Assembly: GCF_040807025.1 (NCBI RefSeq)
Contig: NC_090945.1
Location: 38,867,088-38,931,087 of the forward strand
From: Struthio camelus
Lineage: Eukaryota > Chordata > Aves > Struthioniformes > Struthionidae
DNA length: 64,000 nt
Reading direction: 5' to 3'
In this document: one piece after another, positions 25,261-36,619 of the stretch
Layout: each line of letters starts with the position of its first letter
Position numbering within the stretch: the first letter of the stretch is position 1
Program-made: the position numbers and the translations under genes
Notes under the pieces: generated by a model
What the model saw: only the letters and a program-made list of their open reading frames with translations
What the model was told of the DNA's origin: nothing
Database searches by the model: none

Positions 25261-28200
25261 TCCCAAACAGGCCCCCGAGGAAATGAAACCTGCTACAATA
25301 GAGGCAGATCATTTCCCACATTCAGGTCTCCAAGGAGATTTCTTCTCGTCTCAGGATGGCAAGCTCTGGCTTGAGTAAGGCTGATTCTTGGAAAGACAAA
25401 GGAAGAGCTAGCAGTAATCTTGATTTTTTTTTTTAATTATTTCCTTGTTTCAGTGTTTTGTAATGTTTACCAAGGACAATTAGCCAAAGTAAACTATCCA
25501 AATGAAATACTGCAAATGAAAAAGTCAGCTGCACGGCAAGCCTAGCTGGTACTTTGCCCTTGAGTGCTTTAGTTATTTAAAATGAGGTGCTTACTTGCCC
25601 TTCTCCCACAGAGAGGCTTATAAAGAATCACTCACATACAAACCTGCCCCTGCATGCAGCCACCAGAAGAAAGCTTAAGTAGCGTCTGGAAAGACTCTCT
25701 AGCAAGAGAGGGGATTAATATGCTTGCATATTACCTTTGGCAGCAATTGCATTCATTGCTGTGCCAGGGAAGTTATGGAAAGTAAATGGGGAAGGATTAT
25801 TTTATCGTCAATTGCATTCTGGGGGGATGGAGAGTTTATTTTTGGTACTTCCTAATAGAAGTAAAAGGCAGAGCACAGCACTAAGCGGTTCCTTCACATT
25901 TAGAGTATACTGAGCAGTTTTCAGCTGGTGGGAGGCTCTTTCTGCAGGAGGAGCCATATAGAGCCAAAATGGGTGGAAACACTCCCTTCTCCTTTAATCC
26001 TTGCAGCCAGTTGCAGGCCTGACTTACCCAGAATGAGTCAGTGGTATCAGTGTTGTCCTGTTACTTGGTGAAAAGTTATGAGCTCACTATTTTTGCTTTC
26101 CTTGTCTAGCAACCTGGCTTGCCAGCTCCTTGCAGAGTTCTCTGTCAAAGAAAAGGGGCTGCCCAGCCTGGAGACAGGATTTCCAAACCCTCCACCTGCA
26201 GAAACAGAGAACAAGTCACATTTCATTCAGAAGGCCATGTTTCATCATGACAAGTGTAAGGAAAACTTATTTTAAAGGAAAGTTTAGATTGCTGAACAAC
26301 AGGGGGGAAGAGTCCTGCCAGCTACAGCCTTTCACCATATCCATCTCATCTCCTAATATTCACTGTGCTTCTGTTAGTGATTTTTAAAAGATGCTATTCA
26401 ACTGGAAGGGTTTGCAGACATCAGAGAGGAAGCTATCACAGATGGAAAGATGGAGGCACCAGAGATGTCTGAGAGGGAATCCTCTCAACAGAGGGTCAAG
26501 CATCTCAGTATGTTATGCTTGGCATTTTGATCTCAGGTGTGACCTGGCAACAAAGAGAGTTCAAGGAACCAATCCCAGCGAAGTAAAGTACTCCGAAGGA
26601 CAGATTTTTAAAGGGAATTTACTGAAACTATTAATCATAGAACATACAAGAAATAAATTTAAAATTATTTCATAAAAATAGGACATGAAAGAAACACAAA
26701 TGTAACATAACTTCTATATATAGAAAAGAATCTTTATACCAACACTTGTTTAAGTTATAAGGTGAAAAGAAACCAGGTTGCCAGTCTATTGGATTAGAGT
26801 TATTGGTAAACTTCAGCTGTTAACACCCAAAGAAACAAGGATCTTCTTGTACCTGCAGGTGTAAACCATATCGTGAGTTCAGTGCTGGAAGAATATCACC
26901 TTCTTTTATTTTCTGATCCTGAGGATAAAGCCGAATTACTACAAGTAAGGTAAGAGTTGCATCCATTTTGATATTCTCAGAATAGAGCAGATTCAACTTA
27001 TGATTACCTCTGAAGCAACCTGTTCTTGTCCTGTAGTCCTAGCTGTTGAGATGGGAAGTTGATTATTTTTACCTATTTTTTTACCTATCGTATTTCCTTT
27101 GATTCTGCTTCCTTTGATATCTCTTCTGGCTAAAGGCTGCCATTTGTAGAACATTACTTACTTGAAAGCATGAGTTATAACGCATCCTAGACTTTAATTT
27201 AAAGATCTACAAAAGTCTTGTAGCATTACTACGACCCTTCTTGCAATCTTTGTATATGCTGCCTACTTGCATTTAAATTAAGAGCTTTTTTTTTTTTTTT
27301 TTAACCTCTGTGCTTGTATATCCGCTATTACACCGAGGTCTGATCTCTGCTTGAGTTCCTAAGTATTGCTAAAAGGCCTACAGGGTCAGTCATGTTTCTG
27401 ACCATCACTACTGGAGTAATGGGACATCGCTAAGAGAGGACTATTCATTCTCAAATCTGTGTTGCTGCTGCCGCCCAACCTCTGCTCCCTCTCTTCAAAC
27501 AAAAACCATGACTTCGCAGACAGTTAGGTTGAAATAAAAACCTGAAAAAAAATTAGAAAAGCATTTCTGATCAAGGGAATGCTGTTGATTAAGCGCACAG
27601 CTTTGAGAGAGCAGATTTAACTATCACTGGGCTTGTCAAAAACATCTCCAGATGATTCTGGAAGTATCTGCATTGCCTTTGAAATATTTCTTGCATGGAA
27701 ATAGTCCAGGTAACTTTGTTTTGGTGTTAGAGAGGAATTCAACTGAAAGCTTGTAAATGTGGATATTTCACCATATTAAAAAGCACTTTGTTCCAGGGGC
27801 TGATATCCTACTATGGGGTGTTTCTTTTTGTAGATATTATGATAAAGATGCAAAGGCATATTGGAGTACAGACACAACAGTTACGTAGTCAGCTCCAAAT
27901 ACATCATTACTAAGCTGATATTATCAAATTCAAGGAAACTTATAGAAGAGCAAGAAAAGCAATCTGAGGCTAATAATGAGGAGGAATGATTAAAACAGCT
28001 GAGTGCATACTTGAAAATCAGCCTGGGATGTCTGTTTTCAACCATATTCAAGTCTAGAAAGTCAGAGGAAGATCAGATATTAGAAATATCTAATTATTTG
28101 AAGTTGTTTTGGTGGTTCTATCAGATTTTACAAACACTTTTCAAATAATTATCAACATTGTTTTATGATCAAGTTTTTTAGCAAAAATTATTTAATGGTC

Positions 28201-31200
28201 AAATTTTTAATGGTCTACAACTCTGTAGCATTCAAACTTCTAAAAAGTCAGTTCAAAAAGTTATATAAATGCAAAAGTACAGAATGTAAATAACCTCTGC
28301 AAGAAACTCACAAATCATGTCATTTTCCCAGTACACAAAAACTTGGAAGGAGGTAATTAGATTTTCCTAATTTTTTTTTTAAAATATAGTGCTTTGAAAT
28401 GAGAAAAATCAAGAAAGTTATCTGCACTAAAAGAACTGCTGAGGCAGTGAATAACTGAAATTAAAGATTTGAAATGGACTGGTTATCTTTTTCTGAAATG
28501 TAGCGTCATGTCTGAAATGTTTCATAGCATCAGATATAGACAGAGGCAGAAAACAAATGCAAAACCTGAACTACGTGTACAAAATATGTCCTGATGTTGT
28601 CTTTTTTGGATTGAATACAAAAAAGTTGATATTTTTATGGTATATGATAATGATCTGATTCATTTCCTGCTCAGATTCTTGCCCAACTGTTAAATAGTTT
28701 TTTTTTTTTTTTTGGTAACAACCAGTTAAAAATGTATCTTTGCATCCTAGCATGCTGTTTTCCATATCCATACAGGAAACAAATTCTAGCTGATCCTGCC
28801 ATGACTTGGTTCCATTCTCAGGAATGTTTCCCTTCCATTTAAACAAAATAGAGCATTCTTCAGGATATTAACAGAGATAGACACATTTCCATATACCCCT
28901 CTCAACTGGGCAATGCAGATTAGTGTTGGCTGGACCTCTCCTAAACTGATACTCACCCATATGCACGTTCTTCTGTCCAGCCTTTCTTGAAATAGCTTTC
29001 CCTTGGAGCTGAATGAAGCCTTTTTTCCTTCTTGCGGGAAATTCCATTGCTAGGATGTTAAACCCAAACTTCCTAACAATAGGCTGCTAGTGACGACTTG
29101 CACCCGGTGGACTGTGACAGAGTGTTTTCTCTCCTGGTGAGCTGAAATGAAACAGAAGCTGTCCAATGGCAAGCATAACAGATCCAATTCCTCTGTTCCT
29201 CCTTGCCCCTCATATTGCATCTAGCTCTTTGGAGGACACAGAAAGAGGGGAGAAAATTGCCAACCCTTGGGGAACTGCAGCTGCCCTGATGGCCATGGCC
29301 AGAGCCTGGTACCTGATTGAGTGAAAGGGCCACTGCTGTAGAGCTGTGACGGTCGTCTACTTTCTGCAGCATCAGAACAGAGAGCAGGGGGAACCTGCTG
29401 GGAGAACTATGCACTATATCCCACAAGGGGAGGTTTTGTGCAACCCGGGAGGCCTAAGGTGAGGGCAACTATAGCTCTGACATGACAGCTGCAAAATAGT
29501 CACTTTGCTTTGAAATAGCCACTGTGTTTTATTTCTTCAAGAGCTGAAAATCCATTTTATATCAACAAATACCTATATGGATAAGCCCATAATATTAGAG
29601 ATACTATTAGAGATAACCTCTGCAACAGTAGCTTGGGATACAGCATAAAGAGCTAATGTACACAACAAGAGTGCAATGTCTGGATAGACAGGGGAAAAAA
29701 GCCTTTCAAAATGTTAAGCAAGTGCTACTTGTGAAAGCTATACAGATGTATTTGCTGAAGGAGTCTAAAAAGCTGAAAGAGCAACTCTGTATATTGGTAA
29801 CGTTGAGCTAATTAACAGTAGGTAAACTGAAGAAAATATATTAAAAGAAAACGTGGTTTCTAGATTCTCTTGCTCATTCCTTCCTGTTTTACAGAATGAA
29901 TCCTCAGCTATAACATGCTAGGAGCTTGTTTTGCTGAGGTGACGAAAGCTACAGTTGGACTGACCTCTGAAGTCCCAGTACTGAGGTGCCTGTCTTTCAG
30001 GTTCCCAGGTCCTAGAGCCTCTTTAGGCTCCCTGTGGAGTGCATGGTGGTGATCCAGGGTCATCAATCTGCGATATATAAGGGCTGATACAGCCAAGCCA
30101 GCCTATAAGAAAAGCTGAGGTCAAGGCTGCTGCAAGCAGCATTTTTATGGGTCTTGGGCACCTGCCTCCATTTGCGGTTCTCATTCCTGCATGTTTTCTG
30201 GGAGCTGGAAGCCTTTCAAAGGGATGCAGGAAGTCCTGAGTGACGTTCAAAGGAAGTCATAGTTGACCAGCTGTATTTCCAGACAGCCATCTCCCACACA
30301 CACACGTGGAGGGAGTTTCATTAGTTGATGATATAACTTTTATATTTTACCTTATTCCTTGCAGCATGCCAGGAACTCCCATAGCAGGCAAACTTGTACG
30401 CAGATGCCTTTGATCCCGCTGTGTGTCTGCTGTTTGTGTTGCTGAGATACCCATTGGCGTACTTGATTGGAGTCCAGCACCATGAAGATCTGTGTAGCCC
30501 ATGAAGATCTGAGTAGCAACTGATAATGTTTGGAGTAACCTGTTCCAGCTGAGTTGTCTCGGAGCTTTCCACTTGGGGTAACAAATTTTTGTGATGTTGA
30601 TACTTGGGTTTTATGTGTTTTGTCATAGTGTTCTTCAAAATAGGTCCCAAAACTTGCTATAGTATTTAATGTTGTGTAACTGTCTATCAATCAAAAATCC
30701 TAACATTCCTGACAGAAACAAATTATTTTCATCTCACTTACTAAAATGTAAAGTATGGAAAGAACTGAGTTGTTTCATTTTGCTCTGTATGTAGACTTGT
30801 TTGCTCTCTGTTGATGCAATTTCCTTAGGATTCAACAAATCAACAGTTCTATTTTGGGAGAACTGAGGGCTTTTCTCCTACTGAGTCACAGTGGTGCAAT
30901 TATTCCAGAAAGACAGAACTTTCCATATTATTAGAACAAGCCTTGGTGGCCCCCACTAGCTGTTCCTGTTTTAAGGTAGCAAGCCAGCTCCACGTTATTC
31001 TGATGGAATGTTTTCAGAAAAATATGAGGGAAAAAAAAATTCTACTTCCTTGCACAGACTGCCCAAAAGGCTGGCTGCTGCGTGCACAGCCACTCTGCTG
31101 TTATCATGCTCTGCCACAAGAAGAACAGGATATCCTGGAAGAAAAATAAGTGGAATCTGTTCCTCTGCATTTAAACTTTTAGTCTGCAGATCTAACCAGA

Positions 31201-34200
31201 GGATTCAGTTGCTGGCAAAGTAGGCCTGAATATGGAACATAATGGAATTAAAATTGTTTATTTTTCATTATAATGTTCCTCTTTTTGTAGTTGAAGATGA
31301 ATACCCGAAGCGCTGCAAGTCAGATTAAAGCATAGGCACTCGCAGTGCATGCCAAGGCTCTGCTTCCAGAATCATGAAATGATGCCAAGCCTTCTGCTTT
31401 CAATTACACAAGTATTACAGCTCCTGCTCCGAAGACTGCAAACATAGTTTTGAACTCTTTTCCTCACCAGCCATTTCTAAGGGGGTTAAGAGAAGGGTGC
31501 CACAGGTTCAGTCCAGCTTGCATAGCCACAGCCAAGCTGGTATGCTAACACATCCTAGTTACCCGGGGTAATTATCAGTAAGTGCTCTGAGGTTTGCACT
31601 GCTTGAAAAGATTTGGAAGGGATTTCTGCTAGTAGGGCAGGCTGTCCAATGGATTCATGAACTCCCTCCCTATTCTATTGCTTCTGCCTTTTCTTTGAGA
31701 CATGGTTTTGGAGGAGGGTGTCAACTGCAACCTGCTAGGCCCTTTCTGTACTGCTTCCTCATCCTTTCTCCATCTCCTGAGTGAAAGAACAAAATGACAG
31801 CAGTTCTGAATGTGGAGAAAGGAGGAAAGAGAGGAAGGGAAGGGACTTGCTGCGGGATCCTTTGCCCTTAATATGGGACTTTGAAGGGGAAGTATTTTAA
31901 ACAGTGTGACATGCCCAGGTACTGCAGGGGATAGAGAAGTAAGTACTTCTGCTTGCAGAAGGGAGAGGGGTGCAGGGCTCTAGCAGCTGGAGTCTGATAG
32001 CCTAAATCCAAGTTCCCCCGAGTAACACAACACACCTCCAGAAGGAGGAGACAGTGAGGACGGAGTGGTGAAACAAACCTAGTGATCCTGATGGCTGAAG
32101 ACTAGTGTTGCCACTTGGTTAGTGGGTTTGATCAGCAAGTCCATTTCTGTGGGGTTCTGTCCCACATAAGAACATAGATATATTTCTATTTCTATGACTG
32201 TTCTGGTCAGCACCCATCTAATACAGCCCCCCCCCCATCACTGGTAGTTGCCCCTTGTCTAGGAGTAGCAGTTTAATAGCGGAGGACAGTTGTGGCAGGA
32301 GTCTGTCCCTCTGCCAGAAGCAGCAATGCAGAGATCCCCTGATTCTGCACCCAGGAGAAAGAGAGCTGTAGCTGGAGGTTAGGGAATAGTCAGCTGAGGA
32401 TACTGTGCATTTCTTATGCTGCTGTCAGATAAACAGTAAAATTTAAAGCAAGAGAGCTTTAAAAATGATCACCATAGCTCTACCTCAGCCCTAGGCTGAG
32501 ATAAAGCCTATCTGACAAAGGGGTTTTGTGCCACTTGTGTGGTGTTTGTGCTTGAAACACTGGCAGTTTCAAAAGCAGCTTGTTGCAGCTCTCTGCCCTT
32601 CTGCTGGGAAAAAGTAATGTACTGGCACTGGGGAAGGTACATGTTTTTTTTAAAGGGCTATAAAAGAGGACGGACAGTCATAGCTTCAACCAGGAAAGGG
32701 AGGAGGAGAGGGAGCACTCACAAGATGCAACAATATTCTACACTAAATGTGAGGTTACCCTGGAGAAAAAGCAGACAAATTATATTTTCATCTTAAAGAC
32801 AAGTTTGCTCCTGCTTTAGACTCTAATTTCAAAAGGTGTTGTTTTGAGCCCAGTGCTTCAGCTCACTTTGGATACTGATGATCTGGGAGGCAGCTGGCTG
32901 ATACTCAACCTCTGAGTTTAGAGCAATTGTGGAGGACGTTTCTGGTCTCCCTGAGCATTCTCAGACCTTTCTAACTCCAGATAACCTGCTAAATTGACCT
33001 GGAATGAAAGAGAGAGGTGTTGTGGTACCTGCAGACTTTTTCCTTATTGATGGAAATAAGTAGAATGCCCCTACTGATGTCTTGGTTTTTTTAAGCACCT
33101 TGCTGAGCTTGCTGTTTTGTCTGTGGATTGTAGCAAGGGAAAAAGGTCATGGTGATTCCAGTCCTCTCTTTCTGAGAGAAATGAAAAGCCTGCATTGCGT
33201 TATAGCCTCTTGCATATGACTATGAAGTTTGTATTATCAGTCCTTCTCAGTCCAGGTTCAAGACTGATGGAGAGTTGAGGAGGAAATGCCTGTTTCTTGG
33301 TCAGCAAATACCACGTAAGGGAGAAGATCTGCCTGGACCACGTCTGAAGCTACCTGTCTGCTTCCTTATGGGCTGGACCGGAGGCATGGCTCCAGATCCC
33401 ACAGCTGACTGCCACAGTTTTATCTTTTAAGGCAAGTCAGGGGCTGACCACACCAGGTTTCATCTAGACACCAGCTACAGCTCAGCTGAGTTAGCTGTGA
33501 CACTAATTAGTCAGTCTTGTTAACCTGTTGGTGCCATGAAGAAGGGAAGAAAGAAAGAAACCCTCCCAACAGCCTATCTGGTCCTAAGCAATCAGTTATT
33601 TATAGAAAAAGTCCATCTTGATTCTCCTGGATTTCAGACTCCTGTGATCGGAGTCAGCTGTGTGGGACTAGCCACAGCTGGATTGGGGTGTCACTGTTCA
33701 CCTTCAGGAATTGTTCATCTGGTGAACATGGCCAAACTCCAGGTGAGTGCTGCTTATAAAGCCCTTAGCTGGATCTTCTGTGCTTTCTGCATGAATAAAT
33801 CACTCCCCAAGGCCCAGTTTAGAAGTGTGATGAGAGTGGGCTAAGCCTGAATGTTAGGAGGCAGTCAGTATGTCTGAAAAAATAACGGATACCTATCTAG
33901 AGTGTCTACAAATGCAAGGTGGGGAATCTGTAACACATGGAAAAAAGCATGCTCTTTACACATTAAATACAGTACATGGCCTCATATTTCTTCTTCAAAG
34001 CTCTTTACAAATTTAACTATTTTTAACTTTATCAAGGAGTTGCAATTTTCATGACAAAACAAATAGGAACGAGTCACCTCAAACTCAGAATGTTTTAAAA
34101 ACTAAAAGTATTCTCTCTTTAAAAACAAGAATCATTCTAATCAAGAGAGGCTAGAGGGAAGAGTCAGCTTTTGGGAACTTGATGACATTCCTTCACTAAA

Positions 34201-35555
34201 AAGCCATTTCCCTTCTCTATGTCACACAGCTTTCTCGAGTGTCTCACTTTTTGCACAGCAAAACTGCTTTAAAAATGTTGTTACAGTTACTGTATTTCTT
34301 CAGTAACTGACCAAAAACACAAGGGTATCTCACTCTTTCAGTTCATTTTTTGGAAAGCGTTAAGTTCTTAGCCTAATATGCAGTGTTAATCTTAATGTAG
34401 CAGGATGAAAGTTTGTTATGAGACACACTCAGGCTTCTGTCTGGGCTTTGTCATCCTTGGGCAAACCGGTAAGCGCATGTGGCTAGGCAGGTGGCAAGAG
34501 TTTGTGTCTGAGTCATATTTTCAGGCAGGTACCTTTCAGTGCAAGCATGTAGCAGACTCTGACACAGCACAGAAAAAAATGGAAACTGCAGTAGAAAGGT
34601 TTGGTGTTTGAATTTAACAGATTTCTCTTTCAGAACTAGTAAGAAGACTTTTTACCCCTTTATGTATGTAGTGAAATGGCCTTTTGACCAGAAGTGTGTT
34701 TCCATTCAGTTAGGCTAAAACAAATATCATCAATCCTTCCCTTTCAGAAATGCCTTACGTGTTTACAACGGAATACTTTCTTTCAAACTGTACCTTTTTT
34801 CCTGAGACAGAATATTGTTTCATTTTGTATGCATTCCCTATTTGTTGATAACTAAGGACTACGGTGGTCTTGGAAATGAAATGATGGTGAGCGTTTCTTT
34901 GGTGTTCTTTATGAGCAAATAATTTGACTCCAATATTTATATATATTAATAATAATTTGTAGAACCTATATAACAAAATAACTTGGCTATGCAGACATTT
35001 TCTGTCTCAGTACAGTAAATAACAAACCCCTTCCCCCCTTTAATTTAAAATTTAAAAGTAGAGATATAGGGAGCAAAATGCAGTTCCATCTAAAAACTAT
35101 TTCTGCACTTAATGCTGCAGGAAATGATTATGAAAGAATGACTTGCGCAAAATGGTTGCATCAGCCATTTCACTGATAGGAGCTGACTGTCAAAAGGAGA
35201 CGGATCTGCAGCTGAATTTCAGCTTTTAAGAGAATTCAAGAATAAACTGCTTATTTTTGTGTCTTCATTCAACAGCAGGAATAGAAGTGGTTGAAATCTG
35301 CCTTTGAAGAGCAGTGTCGTGCATGGTGCGTTTCACAAGTTGCATGCAGACTTCAAGTCATGATTTTGTTAGGACTGCAGCTATTAAAGAAAAAGCTGTA
35401 CAAGCTGATATTCTTTGTTGGACAAAGAATAGTTAATAAAAACTAGGAAACTGTCAACATAAGGTTTTGCCTGAGGAGCGCAGCCAAAATATTTTCTTAG
35501 GTCTGTCATTACACCAGACCTGCCAAAGGGTTTCCAGCTTTTATTGTAATTGCAG

Positions 35556-35640
35556 GTATGAGGTGACTACTCGGATCCTAAAGTACCTGATCAGTACAGG
35601 TCTACAGACATAGACAGAAATGCAACATGCAGTACACAAG
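35556..35640 (+). other. Candidate TLR2A 5' untranslated exon
   Basis: A pyrimidine-rich acceptor (ttattgtaattgcag, ending 35555) and a perfect donor (aag then gtaagt at 35641) frame 85 bases about 1 kb upstream of the coding exon. TLR2 genes elsewhere have short non-coding leader exons. Only the splice signals support this. Confidence 0.35.
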
Positions 35641-36619
35641 GTAAGTAAGTATTTACTCTGTACATATTCAGGATTTGGGAATACTGTTCTTTTGCTGTAC
35701 TGAAACTATTCACAGCAGCTTGTGAACTTTAATAAGTGACTTATTTTCTAGAGAAGCCAATGGTGAAATGTTCTTTGGCACCAACAGCAGGAAGCATAGC
35801 CCTTTTGTAGACTAAAATCAGTATTGTTTTAATTACATTCACTGTTTATAAGGTGACAGGAAAATCTAATACTGCAATCTATTACCAGTGCTGATTTATG
35901 GAAAAGGGTGTTAGCCTTGTTTGGTTGGATATCTGCTTGTTCTGCCTTTTTAGTAAAGAAGGTAAATTGCTTATGTAATAGGTAAGAGGATGTGCCAGAA
36001 ACCTACTCAGCTTTGCTTTTTAGAAGCCCTGAGATTTGTGAGACTATTATGGGAGACCCCAAAATCTCTCCCAGAAAACTGTGCAGTGTAGGAATCCACA
36101 CACCACTTCTGAAGTGAGGAGAAGGCAAACACATACTGCGGATTACCCAGGCAGTCGTACCTTTTTTTACATTTTGGCTCTGTCCTTGCATTCAAGGCAC
36201 TTCCTCTAAGTAATAATTGATGGGCAGGCTAACACTACTAAGGCTATGGGCATTTCTAACAGTATTTCTCTGTTCAAGATAGAAACATCCAGTCATAGCT
36301 TTATTACTGAGATGGGGAATAATGCTAAAGGTCTAAGAAATGAGGGTTTGGTGAATGTGCATATGAAAAGATAGGACTATATAAACGGTTCTTTCAGACT
36401 GTTCAAACAGTATATGGCTGTACTTCAAAAATGAGTAGTGCCCTATGTTTTCAAGGTTGAGCAGTTGAACTAGGATCCTTTGTGTCACAGGATAACTCTG
36501 CAAGGTAAAATTTCAATCTGAACTTCCTAATGAAATTGCACTGGATTTCAGTTGTTTTCAGTGGCTGTTCAAAATAGAAGCAGACACTATCCTCTCTCCT
36601 TTCTGTTTCCTACAGCAAA

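Larger units (their letters stand above)
14914..35555. other. Intergenic region between TMEM131L and the TLR2 pair
   Basis: I see no supported coding gene. Open frames are short (about 120 codons or less), lack recognisable domains and do not splice into anything I know. It holds a worn CR1 piece, MIR-like remnants, a perfect 24 bp triplicate, simple repeats and a GC-richer part at about 18.1-21.7 kb without a clear CpG island. Confidence 0.6.

Noticed and set aside
29073-29426. 117-codon minus-strand open frame
   Set aside because: No known domain and no supporting gene structure; expected by chance in 20 kb of intergenic DNA.
33536-33844. 102-codon plus-strand open frame
   Set aside because: No recognisable domain, no splice or polyadenylation context, and composition like the surrounding intergenic DNA.
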